Below are positions 52,094-60,570 of a stretch of DNA of 64,000 nt, in pieces. The notes under the pieces are model-generated. The model worked only from the letters and a program-made list of their open reading frames with translations, had not been told where the DNA came from and searched no databases. A program made the translations under genes and the position numbers. Numbering within the stretch: the stretch's first letter is position 1; every line of letters begins with the position of its first letter. Source of the DNA: Desulfoscipio geothermicus (lineage in GTDB: Bacteria > Bacillota > Desulfotomaculia > Desulfotomaculales > Desulfallaceae); NCBI GenBank assembly GCA_016841205.1, contig JAENZP010000008.1, forward strand, positions 101,038 to 165,037, given 5' to 3'.

Positions 52094-54880
52094 TTAATAT
52101 ATGGGTCGTATTCCTGTTATTCTCTCAATTTCTTGCAAACAGGACTCATCTTCAGACTCCATTAAAGACAGCAGATTCCCTGATTCCCAAATGTGTCCAC
52201 TGTTATACAAATCTAAAATTTTCTTTATTAAGTCATGCTCAACATCAACAAACATCCTGTATCTTCCGAATGTCATCCAAGGTTTATTTGTATTTATCCT
52301 ATCAAAATCAATTGTTGAAACATCTCCTGACCACCTAGAAGATAATTTTATCAGAAACTTTTCATCTTTATCATACCCCGCTTGTGGGAGTATCTCAATA
52401 TATTGATTTTTAGAACGATGCCAGTCTTGGTAATTAACATTAGTCGTTTTAACTTTAGCAGATTTCGCTACATCAATAATTGCCGATGCTTCATGCGAAG
52501 CAAGCAGTATATATCCGTTTTGTTCCGAATTACCTATTACAATCGCCTGAACAAACCTAAGTATCAGATTTCTTGAGTGTTCTGATGGCCATATACACAC
52601 ATAAGGTACAGGTTTATCAATGCTCCAAAACTCATCAATAAAAATTGTTTTTGTAGATATTTTTATAACACCCAAGCTATTTCTTTCCCAGAAAAGAATC
52701 GAGATAGGTACCATTTTGTGAAAGTATCTCTCATACATGTGATATAAGCCTGGTACTCTTAAATCTCCTGCTTCCCCACCGTTACTTCTTGAATCAGAGA
52801 TCAAGGTATTTATTTTTTCAGCGTTGTCAGTAGCGTTTAGTTTTGCATAAAACATTCTAAGAGATTTAGCAATATATTCCCTTATTCTATCTTGAATTTC
52901 TTTATATCTTTCATTCTCATCCAATTGTAGTCGATTGAAGGAATATAATAAGTTTCTTGGCGATTTAACATTTACTTTCAATACACCTACTCTACTGATA
53001 GCAAAAGGAATTGAACCCAAGTTTATTCTAGTGTTAAATCCGCATATAGCCGTAGTTTCAATGAAACCTCTTCGTGGTACTAGATTGAACAACGAACTGC
53101 CATTGGGCGTTAAGCACCTAGGATTATGATTTATCTCGGAATAAGCAATTCCTAGGCGAAATTCAATGTCTTCGTCGTCAATATCATTACAAAACCATCC
53201 TATACCTATAGACTCTGCATGTTTGCTTCGGTATCCAAATAAATCCTCTGGTTTTGTCCCATTAAGTGATATGCTATATTCATGGATAACATTTGAGTCA
53301 GGGTTCTTAATTATGATAGGTACTGCCCCAACAATAATGTATCTACTAATATCCTCAATTAACCTTGACATGTCAATATCTCTTTTAATTGTTAGTTTTA
53401 TTCTCGTTCCAACAGAGACAGAAGATTCGTTTTTAAGTTCTAGATATCTCATAACAGGATTGATGGATACATTAAAAGTAATACCATTAGATTCACCGCG
53501 GTAACTAAATATACGCGTTGACACTGTAGCCATATCTGCAATAGAGAAAACTGACCAAAACCCAACCCCGAACCTCGAAATACTATCAAACCCAAGATTT
53601 CTCTCATCATTATTGAATTTAGGATCTCTAGATTTACTTTTACCAACTTGAAGAAAATATTCTGTTACATCAGTTTCATCCATGCCGCAACCATTATCAA
53701 TTACAATAATTTCCCTTTCATTATAATCAACAATTAATTCAACTAGTGGATGATAATTTGATGCCGCAGGAGAAATATGTTTTCTGTAACGGCAAGCTTC
53801 AACGGCATTTTGAACTAATTCCCTTATAGGAACACCTAGTTCATTTCCCCATAGCCTTGGACTTGTTAGCAACTCCTTAATCTGGTATTCATCTATCTTT
53901 ATCGCAATTGGAAAGTATTTAAATCCATCCAAAGTAAATGCTTCTCTAATAATAGAATGGTTTGTTAGACGCAGTATAGGCCGTTTTAACCTGCTATTGA
54001 AAATAATATAATCCTTAATCCATTCCTCCATCTGATCCAAAGTTGAATGTGTTGCATGTAAGACTTGAGCATCATTGAAGTCTCCTGTGGCAATAATCAA
54101 TCCTTCTTCACTTACCGCCAAACCACATCCCATCGACCTGTGCTTTCTCATTTCAATAAGTGATTTTTTTGCTGCCTCATCATTCCTAAACTTAGCCTCG
54201 TTGTAAGCTACATCAATAACCCGAGTATCACTGAATTCAATTGCATCAGCGCAGCATAGGATTATTGAAAGTGCTCTAGGATCAGATGGTTTTCTTCCTA
54301 TAGAGGCTTCTTGAGGTAGTTCAGACATTAATGCTTTTGGTGACATGTTATGCCCTTTCATAATTGTACCGATTAATCCTCTAAGGTACTCTGGCACATT
54401 TCCACTAGCATTAGAGTTTCTCAAAAACTGCAAACCACGCTCTGCATGATGATCCCTTAAAAAGCTACAGAGTTTATCATTGTTAGGCTCAACATTGTAG
54501 GGTAGACCAAGTTCATCCAACAACTTATTCTTTTCAGGATCATCCTCATATAAGGCCATACCAACATCATGTGCATATGCTGCAATTATTAGACAAAATA
54601 TCTCATCATCGGAAAAGCTTTCATCTGAGTCCTGTAATAAACATGGACGAACAACATCGTACATTCTTTCTATGACCTCGTACCCATGATGACAGTCATG
54701 TCTTGTGTACAAAGGAAAATGTGTCGCTATACTATTTAAAACAGGATCAATCAATCTGACAAACTCACACGCTTCATCTGCTCTAATAGGGTTCAATCTC
54801 ATTAGTCTGTTCCATAACTGTGTAGACCTAAGTTCATCAACAGGATTCCCCACAAGCGTATGGTAATTATTGCTTGTCAT
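52094..54880 (-). CDS. HD domain plus Hsp90-like (GHKL) ATPase, candidate defence effector
   Basis: The 928-residue protein has an N-terminal HD domain with metal-binding residues in H-D-C-H-H (residues 61-65), A-H-D (103-105), H-H (144-145) and C-A-D (210-212). An Hsp90-type ATPase domain follows: N-box R-E-L-V-Q-N-A-V-E-A at 353-362, D-N-G-C-G-M at 395-400, and G-V-G-F near 438. About 450 further residues match the Hsp90 middle region only loosely. Similar large GHKL proteins occur in bacterial conflict systems, and the HD part could attack nucleotides. It is AT-rich and lies between integrase and repressor. It has its own likely promoter, and the DUF3883 gene is upstream on the same strand. 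Confidence 0.8.
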   Translation of the reverse strand: MTSNNYHTLVGNPVDELRSTQLWNRLMRLNPIRADEACEFVRLIDPVLNSIATHFPLYTRHDCHHGYEVIERMYDVVRPCLLQDSDESFSDDEIFCLIIAAYAHDVGMALYEDDPEKNKLLDELGLPYNVEPNNDKLCSFLRDHHAERGLQFLRNSNASGNVPEYLRGLIGTIMKGHNMSPKALMSELPQEASIGRKPSDPRALSIILCCADAIEFSDTRVIDVAYNEAKFRNDEAAKKSLIEMRKHRSMGCGLAVSEEGLIIATGDFNDAQVLHATHSTLDQMEEWIKDYIIFNSRLKRPILRLTNHSIIREAFTLDGFKYFPIAIKIDEYQIKELLTSPRLWGNELGVPIRELVQNAVEACRYRKHISPAASNYHPLVELIVDYNEREIIVIDNGCGMDETDVTEYFLQVGKSKSRDPKFNNDERNLGFDSISRFGVGFWSVFSIADMATVSTRIFSYRGESNGITFNVSINPVMRYLELKNESSVSVGTRIKLTIKRDIDMSRLIEDISRYIIVGAVPIIIKNPDSNVIHEYSISLNGTKPEDLFGYRSKHAESIGIGWFCNDIDDEDIEFRLGIAYSEINHNPRCLTPNGSSLFNLVPRRGFIETTAICGFNTRINLGSIPFAISRVGVLKVNVKSPRNLLYSFNRLQLDENERYKEIQDRIREYIAKSLRMFYAKLNATDNAEKINTLISDSRSNGGEAGDLRVPGLYHMYERYFHKMVPISILFWERNSLGVIKISTKTIFIDEFWSIDKPVPYVCIWPSEHSRNLILRFVQAIVIGNSEQNGYILLASHEASAIIDVAKSAKVKTTNVNYQDWHRSKNQYIEILPQAGYDKDEKFLIKLSSRWSGDVSTIDFDRINTNKPWMTFGRYRMFVDVEHDLIKKILDLYNSGHIWESGNLLSLMESEDESCLQEIERITGIRPIY

Positions 54881-54921
54881 ATTTTAAACACCACCAGTAC
54901 CTAGTTAGATGTTTACATTAT

Positions 54922-54950
54922 TGTTTATTCTTTACTTTGGATATTGTCAA
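54922..54950 (-). promoter_or_regulatory. Possible promoter of the HD-GHKL gene
   Basis: On the reverse strand TTGACA (54950-54945) and TAAACA (54927-54922) are 17 bases apart, 41 bases before the start codon. The -10 match is weak. Confidence 0.4.
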
Positions 54951-55054
54951 AAATCTACAAAAAAATTTTTTTGAGCTTTACTAATAGACAAATAATACTT
55001 CAGAAAACTTTCCATTATTAGCTAAATATGAATAATGTGTATACGTCTTCTTGT

Positions 55055-56560
55055 TCAGGAGTCGGCCAGATGCGTTGGCCATTTATTACAAAACCTTCCT
55101 ATAAATTCTGGATTGAGCTTAATAGCAATATTATGAGTTACAATTAATATTCCAAATATTTGTTCATTACTTAATTGCTGGTATACTTTATTCATATCAA
55201 TTTGCATAGAATTAATAGGGTCTTTTATTGTATAAATAGAACCAATTTCGTTCTTCTTATCAGTTAAATGAACAATATATAAAAAGTATTGCTCACCTTC
55301 CCTGTATGCGACCTCAAGTTCATTAATTGACATGTATATAGTACCTTTAATGGATGTGGTTGTTTTTACTTCAATCTGAAGGCTTTCGCCATCCCTTTCA
55401 GCCCAAAAATCATACCCAAACACAGGACTTCTTTGATTTACTATATACCCTTCATGTTCTAATTCTTTCCTGACAATTCTTTCACCTGCTTCTCCGTATT
55501 CCTCCTGTATCCTCCAAAATTTATAAAAATTGTTTTCTGTATTATGCGATTTGTTAGGAATTAATGCGTTTCTATCCCCAGATTTATTGTTCATTAAGCT
55601 AGGATATGTTGTTTCCACATTTTCCAGTTTAGTTAAATAGAAAACCCATATAGATGAAGATGTTCCATATTCTTTTGCCAAACGGTTGCAATCATCCATG
55701 CGTAGATATTCTCGTTTCGAGGGATAAGACTCATATAACTGCTTTGCTTTATAAATTACTCCTGCATGACGTATACCATTTTTAGTAAATTTCTCTTTAA
55801 TGGAAAAATACTTTTTAATATTTGTTAGACGAGTAGATATATAACCGTATGGATACTTTTCATCTTCTTTTATGTTCATATCAACCTTCTTGATAATTTT
55901 ACCGCCAGCTGGATGAAAAGGCTGACCGTTTCTTCTAGGAGTTAGGGAAGGTTCATATGTAATGTATTCTGTAGACTCATATGCTTCATGGATTAATTTT
56001 AAACATTCACTATCTGCCTTTATGTCCCTTCCGTTTGCGTTTATCAGGTTGCCACTTATATCAGATATCTTAAGGTGACCTATCTCGTGGAGATCCATTC
56101 CTTCAAATAGAAGTTTAATTATCAAAGCATCTTGTGGATTAAGTTCCCGACACAAATCTATAATATTATTTATATCGTTATATGTTAAATATTTATCATG
56201 CCGTTTAAACTGTTCCTCCCAATCTTTAATCACTCTGAGATTATACTTTTTTATTATGTATTTCTTACTGGCTGGGTTCTCATTACTACTATCATTATTT
56301 TGAAATTTCACAAAGTTTATATAATGCTCTATAACATTTCGTTTCTGGGCAACGCCTTTGGCTCTATTAAGACTTAATAGAAGTTCTATTTGTTCAAGTG
56401 TAAATTCTGATATATCTTTACCTAAACATCTTTCTAGTTCTGCTGCTTGTTCAAATAATTTTGCGTAGCCTTTTTTAGAAATATTTTGTTCAAAAAAGAG
56501 TTCCTTGTAATGACGATATTCAAAATCATATTTCGAAATGGGTTTTTCTTCTCTTGCCAT
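55055..56560 (-). CDS. Inactive tyrosine-recombinase-like domain fused to a DUF3883 nuclease-like domain
   Basis: The first 280 residues look like a tyrosine recombinase. There is a helical core-binding domain (about 25-90) and a catalytic-type fold in which the first Arg is replaced (G-M-D-L-H-E-I-G-H-L). The H-x-L-R-H box reads N-G-I-R-H-A-G, and no Tyr nucleophile is evident. This suggests DNA binding without strand exchange, as in the SPbeta repressor MrpR. The C-terminal 150 residues are DUF3883 (NO VEIN C-terminal domain). They carry G-E-A-G-E near 357 and a PD-(D/E)xK-like core with G-Y-D near 384 and E-V-K at 397-399. The second of two ATGs fits GAGGTG best. Confidence 0.72.
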   Translation of the reverse strand: MAREEKPISKYDFEYRHYKELFFEQNISKKGYAKLFEQAAELERCLGKDISEFTLEQIELLLSLNRAKGVAQKRNVIEHYINFVKFQNNDSSNENPASKKYIIKKYNLRVIKDWEEQFKRHDKYLTYNDINNIIDLCRELNPQDALIIKLLFEGMDLHEIGHLKISDISGNLINANGRDIKADSECLKLIHEAYESTEYITYEPSLTPRRNGQPFHPAGGKIIKKVDMNIKEDEKYPYGYISTRLTNIKKYFSIKEKFTKNGIRHAGVIYKAKQLYESYPSKREYLRMDDCNRLAKEYGTSSSIWVFYLTKLENVETTYPSLMNNKSGDRNALIPNKSHNTENNFYKFWRIQEEYGEAGERIVRKELEHEGYIVNQRSPVFGYDFWAERDGESLQIEVKTTTSIKGTIYMSINELEVAYREGEQYFLYIVHLTDKKNEIGSIYTIKDPINSMQIDMNKVYQQLSNEQIFGILIVTHNIAIKLNPEFIGRFCNKWPTHLADS

Positions 56561-56731
56561 CATACCACCTCTAATTAGGACGCCAACCCCTTTATTAACT
56601 TTAACCTTTTTACTTCACATATATTAAATATAAGATTATTTTGTTTAGGCTCTGCTTCATTTCTTTTTAACTTCCGATTTTAGACAATATATAACACTAC
56701 CGATCCTTATACCGGCTTATTAATTTTCCCT

Positions 56732-57175
56732 TCAATTTTTTATGTTTTCAGCAGTCGGTAAATCTTCCGGCATGGTTCCTCTCAGTTTTCTAATTGTTTG
56801 GCGGACCTTAGCATCCACTTCAACTTTGTTCCCTTTATTTATAGTTGAAGCCGTAATTTCTATCGCAAATGCATCAGCATTCTTTTCTATGGGATTCCTG
56901 TACATATCAAAGCCTAATATATATCCTTCATTAGGCATGTCCTCAACTACATGATAAAGCTCATGTAAAAATACCTCTTGGCGTGCCTCCGGCGATAAAT
57001 AGGTATTCACAAAAATATGATATTTACCTTTTCTAGATTGATATACAAATGCCGCTACGCTAGCATGAATGGGTATTTCATGATGGTATATATCATGAGC
57101 CTGCATGATTTCATCCGGAGGCGTTGTCTCGCTAAGTAAACCTCTAAGTATCCGGTTCTTCAATTCATTGTCCAT
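56732..57175 (-). CDS. ImmA/IrrE-family metallopeptidase
   Basis: The 147-residue protein has the zinc-protease motif H-E-L-Y-H near residue 91 and the surrounding pattern of the ImmA/IrrE family. In ICEBs1 and many prophages ImmA cleaves the partner repressor to induce the element. The likely target is the XRE repressor encoded 80 bases upstream on the same strand. A moderate GAGGATAG site precedes the ATG. The 168-base gap toward the DUF3883 gene has no gene. Confidence 0.9.
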   Translation of the reverse strand: MDNELKNRILRGLLSETTPPDEIMQAHDIYHHEIPIHASVAAFVYQSRKGKYHIFVNTYLSPEARQEVFLHELYHVVEDMPNEGYILGFDMYRNPIEKNADAFAIEITASTINKGNKVEVDAKVRQTIRKLRGTMPEDLPTAENIKN

Positions 57176-57254
57176 AACTATCCTCTGAATGGCTTATTTG
57201 GGTAAATACGTCAAAAATAGATTAACCCGTTACCAAGTCCACCTTGGCAGCGGG

Positions 57255-57656
57255 TTAATCTTCCTTTGATTCTTCATCCTCGACCATTTTGATGTATTTA
57301 ATTATGCGCTTTATTGCTTCTGGTGGGAGGGGTTTTACTTGTTTAAACAAAAGCTGTAGATCATCACGAAGTTTTAACTCCTGCCAAAATTCAAGCAGTT
57401 CGGGATCATCTAGTATGGCGGATTCGATACGCTGTTCAGGTGTTTCACGGGTGTTGGTGCGGCCCATAAGGTAGTCAATGCTACAATTAAAAAAATCGGC
57501 TAAATTTTGGAGGGTTTCCGATTCTGGTATTCTTTGCCCAGTTTCCCACATTGTTATTGCTTGTCTAGATACCCCAACGGCATCTGCTAATTCTTTTTGG
57601 TATATTTTAGGGATATGCGATTCCCTTAATTCCTTTAGTCGCTCGGCAAAACCCAT
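57255..57656 (-). CDS. XRE-family repressor (CI/ImmR-like)
   Basis: The N-terminal helix-turn-helix is clear (Y-Q-K-E-L-A-D-A-V-G-V-S-R-Q-A-I-T-M-W-E-T-G near residues 19-40, then I-D-Y-L-M-G). The remaining 65 residues are helical and probably serve dimerisation or recognition by ImmA. ATG 57656 follows GAGGTGG. An upstream in-frame start is inside or before that site. It faces a second XRE gene, with operators between them, as in a lysogeny switch. Confidence 0.9.
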   Translation of the reverse strand: MGFAERLKELRESHIPKIYQKELADAVGVSRQAITMWETGQRIPESETLQNLADFFNCSIDYLMGRTNTRETPEQRIESAILDDPELLEFWQELKLRDDLQLLFKQVKPLPPEAIKRIIKYIKMVEDEESKED

Positions 57657-57680
57657 AACATTCCACCTCTTTAACATAAT

Positions 57681-57695
57681 AACACATATTGTGTC
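57681..57695. promoter_or_regulatory. Operator 1, AACAC-N5-GTGTC
   Basis: The near-palindrome lies just upstream of the repressor's start, where it can control the reverse-strand promoter. One half-site differs by a base from the other three operators. Confidence 0.6.
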
Positions 57696-57744
57696 ATTTA
57701 AAAAATATATGCCACAATGCGTAAATATTTTCTACAAAAATACG

Positions 57745-57774
57745 TTGACAATGACACCAGATGTGTCATATAAT
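57745..57774 (+). promoter_or_regulatory. Early rightward promoter with operator 2 in the spacer
   Basis: TTGACA (57745-57750) and TATAAT (57769-57774) have an 18-base spacer. The palindrome GACAC-N5-GTGTC (57753-57767) fits entirely between them, so a bound repressor would block RNA polymerase. Confidence 0.85.
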
Positions 57775-57789
57775 TTCGTTAACGACAAG

Positions 57790-57804
57790 GACACAGACGG
57801 TGTC
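57790..57804. promoter_or_regulatory. Operator 3, GACAC-N5-GTGTC
   Basis: A perfect copy of the palindrome lies downstream of the -10 box and just before the ribosome site of the rightward XRE gene. Confidence 0.75.
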
Positions 57805-57822
57805 ATGCAGGAGGTGACAACA

Positions 57823-58080
57823 TTGAGAAAGATATTGGTTCAAAAAAGAAAAAGTGCCGGTCTAACTCAAGATGAGGCGAGTAAATTACTAAATATATCA
57901 CTAAGTTTTTATAGAAAAATTGAACAAGGCACCAGAAATCCAGGACTAGAATTAGCACAAGAAATTGCAAAACTCTTTAATACAACCGTCGATGAAATTT
58001 TTTTTGAAAATGAGAGACACCACAGGTGTCCTAAAGCAGCTGATTGTCGATTTCAACCCACTGGCACAGACGGTCATTAA
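57823..58080 (+). CDS. XRE-family regulator (Cro/Xis-like)
   Basis: The 85-residue protein is a single helix-turn-helix domain (L-R-K-I-L-V-Q-K-R-K-S-A-G-L-T-Q-D-E-A-S-K-L-L, then S-F-Y-R-K-I-E-Q-G-T-R-N-P). Its tail contains two cysteines (C-P-K-A-A-D-C). Start TTG 57823 follows CAGGAGGTG; the frame is open further upstream but through the promoter. It is the first gene of the rightward early operon and is likely the counterpart of the leftward repressor. Its 3' part contains operator 4. Confidence 0.88.
   Translation: MRKILVQKRKSAGLTQDEASKLLNISLSFYRKIEQGTRNPGLELAQEIAKLFNTTVDEIFFENERHHRCPKAADCRFQPTGTDGH
58016..58030. promoter_or_regulatory. Operator 4, GACAC-N5-GTGTC, inside the XRE gene
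   Basis: A fourth perfect copy of the palindrome lies within the coding sequence near the 3' end of the rightward XRE gene. It could act as a roadblock or looping site. Confidence 0.65.
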
Positions 58081-58157
58081 AAAAAGTGATAACCAATTGC
58101 CACTCAGTGCCGAAACCAAGGCTCTAATGTGAGTTTCAATATAAGAGGTGGAATGGC

Positions 58158-58325
58158 TTGAAAACAAAACCAAAGTGCACCGACCATGAGCAGGAAGGCC
58201 CAAATTGGTCAGCATTTTTTAAGCTGCTGGCCAAAGGGAGAATGAGGCGATTAGGTTTAGAACCAATGCCTCCCGAACTCGTCAATCAAAAGAAACCGAT
58301 AACAACAACTGTGTCTAACCGGTAA
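58158..58325 (+). CDS. Small early protein of unknown function (55 residues)
   Basis: A TTG at 58158 stands behind AGAGGTGG and opens a 55-codon frame rich in Lys, Pro and Arg (N-terminus M-K-T-K-P-K-C-T-D-H-E). Its 3' end overlaps a reverse-strand frame by 40 bases. Position right after the XRE gene is typical of small phage early proteins. Its function is unknown. Confidence 0.45.
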   Translation: MKTKPKCTDHEQEGPNWSAFFKLLAKGRMRRLGLEPMPPELVNQKKPITTTVSNR

Positions 58326-58495
58326 AATTCTATAGTGAAATAATAAACCCTACCAATAGGTGGAAAAATTTTATGCTTAATGCCATAAGTAAATAAAACC
58401 CTCGCAATTGGCGGGGGTAAGAATGGAGCAATATTATGCTTCAAACAGTTTCTACAAGTTTTTGCAGCTTCAATCATTGTTTTAATATCAAGCAT
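58286..58495 (-). CDS. Small protein of unknown function (69 residues)
   Basis: The ATG at 58495 has an excellent GGGGGAGG site three bases upstream, which is the main reason to accept it. The sequence has a CxxC pair (C-R-N-C near residue 14), then a Pro- and aromatic-rich remainder. It reads opposite to the surrounding early genes and its end overlaps the preceding small gene. I see no family match. Confidence 0.45.
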   Translation of the reverse strand: MLDIKTMIEAAKTCRNCLKHNIAPFLPPPIARVLFTYGIKHKIFPPIGRVYYFTIEFYRLDTVVVIGFF

Positions 58496-58600
58496 TTTCC
58501 TCCCCCTTTGGCAACTAACAGCTTGTGGTATGGCAACATACAAATATTTGCCACAGGTGATGGAAAATCCCCTTAGTTTTTAGTAAAGGAGGTGAACGCA

Positions 58601-58831
58601 ATGTCTGAATTTGTTTCTTATTTCAATCCCGTTGTCAATATTACAGACGTTTTTTCAATATTGGGAGCGTTTTGGGGTTCTTGCTGGGTGTTAATCTGTT
58701 TAGGTGTCTCTATTTGGGTAGCGCCCAAAATAGTACAACTGCTTTGGGATTATGTAGATAGCTCTAATTACAGAAAATATAAGCGCTATTACAAAAAGTA
58801 TGGTAAGAAGCACCCGTATGATCTAACCTAA
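58601..58831 (+). CDS. Small single-pass membrane protein
   Basis: The 76-residue product has one strong membrane helix (about residues 18-45) and a basic, Tyr/Lys-rich cytoplasmic tail (Y-R-K-Y-K-R-Y-Y-K-K-Y-G). A near-perfect AAAGGAGGTG site precedes the ATG. Size and membrane helix are compatible with a holin or superinfection-exclusion protein, but nothing specific supports either. Confidence 0.55.
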   Translation: MSEFVSYFNPVVNITDVFSILGAFWGSCWVLICLGVSIWVAPKIVQLLWDYVDSSNYRKYKRYYKKYGKKHPYDLT

Positions 58832-58917
58832 TAAACCTAAAACATCCAAAGCAAAAATTATTTATTCTTTCTATAATGCCAAACAAAACCCCCGGTCCAG
58901 GCAGCGGCGGGGCATGA

Positions 58918-59496
58918 TTATCCAACTTTTGCTTTTCTTTCTTTTACACTATTAAGAATTTCGATGCGCTCTAATAAAACATCCCTATCCCATAGCTCAA
59001 TATTACACTTCTTAGCATCGGAATAAGCCTGTTTAGTGTAATACTGGTTTGTTACAACCATAGTCTTATCACAATTGTAAACCATTTTACCTCGTAAAAC
59101 TTCTTCAATTGCCTTAACACCAATATTTTGTTTTGCGGATTTTTTGACCTGAACAGCAATACGTTCACCGTGTAGGTTAGTCAAAATAAGATCGGCCCCT
59201 CCGTCACCGGTCCGGGGCGTGGTCTTAACCCGGCATCCCATTTCTTCAAAGCGATATTTTAACCATTTTTCAAAATCTATGCCTGACATACTATCAGTGT
59301 CTAATATACCTGCTTTTTTAAGACGTTGGTTTTTTAAAAACGCAGGAATGGAGCATATTGCTGTAAATATTGCCGCCAATATCAGTATTGGGATTGCGAC
59401 ACTTAGCATTTTAGAAAGTAGCACAACTTGGTCTAAAAAGGTTATATCTTTCCCTCCCCTCGGATGGCGGTACATGGTAGCCTGGACAACTACCAC
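58918..59496 (-). CDS. Membrane-anchored Mrr-like restriction endonuclease
   Basis: One membrane segment (about residues 30-53) precedes a PD-(D/E)xK nuclease domain of the Mrr_cat type: F-E-K-W-L-K-Y-R-F-E-E-M-G-C, then G-D-G-G-A-D-L-I-L, then V-Q-V-K-K-S. The pattern D-x(n)-Q-x-K is the Mrr active site. Mrr relatives cut modified DNA, and membrane-tethered forms may act on incoming DNA. It reads opposite to neighbouring genes, typical of a cargo gene. The start is uncertain (GTG 59496 or ATG 59475; no clear ribosome site). Confidence 0.78.
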   Translation of the reverse strand: MVVVQATMYRHPRGGKDITFLDQVVLLSKMLSVAIPILILAAIFTAICSIPAFLKNQRLKKAGILDTDSMSGIDFEKWLKYRFEEMGCRVKTTPRTGDGGADLILTNLHGERIAVQVKKSAKQNIGVKAIEEVLRGKMVYNCDKTMVVTNQYYTKQAYSDAKKCNIELWDRDVLLERIEILNSVKERKAKVG

Positions 59497-59588
59497 GCTT
59501 CGCCACCGAGGCGGGAAATTCCTACCATTATGTAAATATTACCGGCATATGCTCGGATGGAGTTATATGAAGGAAGGGGGTAGTACAA

Positions 59589-60549
59589 ATAAAAATCGGC
59601 CTATTTGACCTTGGTGGAAAACTGCCTAATCTTGCACTAATGAAGATTTCATCTTATCACAAGTCTTTAGGAGATATAACCCGGCTGGGGACCGGTGGCG
59701 AACTGAATTATATAAGTTGCGTATTCTCCAAGCATTGCCGTATGGCCGAATACATCATGGAATTATACCCCAATTCTGTGACCGGAGGTCCTGGCTGGGA
59801 CCATGATGTTTCATTGCCGCCAGAGATAAACAATTGTCGGCCTGACTATGAGCTATACGATATTAGTTACGGCCTTGGCCGTCTAACCGAAGGTTGCCCG
59901 TCTGGTTGCGAATACTGTGTAGTACCCCGGACTGAAGGGAAGGCGGTTCATACAGTATCTAGCATCGTTGATATAGTTAATCCCTTGGGCAATTTAGTTG
60001 TCTTACTGGATTCAAATATCTTAGCTAGTACCGACTGGACGGATCACTTTAATGAGATACAAAAATGGGGGAGATAGATTGATTTCGCAGGGTTTAGATA
60101 TTAGAAAGATTACCGACTTAGCTGCCGTACAAATATCTAAACTCAAAATTACGTCCCTGGAGGCATGGAAAAAGGCATTGAAATCGGGAAAGCGCCTTCG
60201 TAAAGGGCAGATACATTTTGCTTGGGACCGGATGGAGAATGAGCAGTGTGTAAGGGCTGGGATAAAACTATTATCCCAGCACATGACACCGGACCGCCTG
60301 ACTTTTTACATGATGGTTGGTTATAACACAACATGGGAGCAGGATTGGTACAGATTTGAAGTATTAAAAAGCCTACGAGTACACCCTTTTGTAATGCTTT
60401 ATGGAAACGCCTCGGGGAAATTGCGACACTTTGCCCGGTGGGTAAATAGGCGAGTATATACGGTTTGTGAATGGGGGGATTATAACTGGTATTGTGAAGA
60501 CCAGGATAGGCAATTAAGGTTATTTGAACAATATCTGTGCAGTAGCTAA
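59589..60549 (+). pseudogene. Phage-type radical SAM protein, interrupted by a frameshift
   Basis: The first part has K-I-G-L-F-D-L-G-G-K-L-P-N-L-A-L-M-K-I-S and the cluster motif C-P-S-G-C-E-Y-C near residue 105, and stops at 60077. The second part resumes one frame over with D-R-L-I-S-Q-G-L-D-I-R and ends at 60549. Joined at the G5 run at about 60066-60070 they make one protein of about 320 residues, a type common in phages with unknown reaction. One extra G explains the break. The N-terminal extension has no ATG, GTG or TTG: the codon eight bases after GGAAGGGGG is ATA at 59589. Confidence 0.8.
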
Positions 60550-60570
60550 ATTATGTGACGGGGGGTTATT

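Noticed and set aside
57478..57822. Upstream extension of the rightward XRE gene to 57478
   Set aside because: It would run through the oppositely read repressor gene, the promoter and three operators. TTG 57823 has a strong ribosome site.
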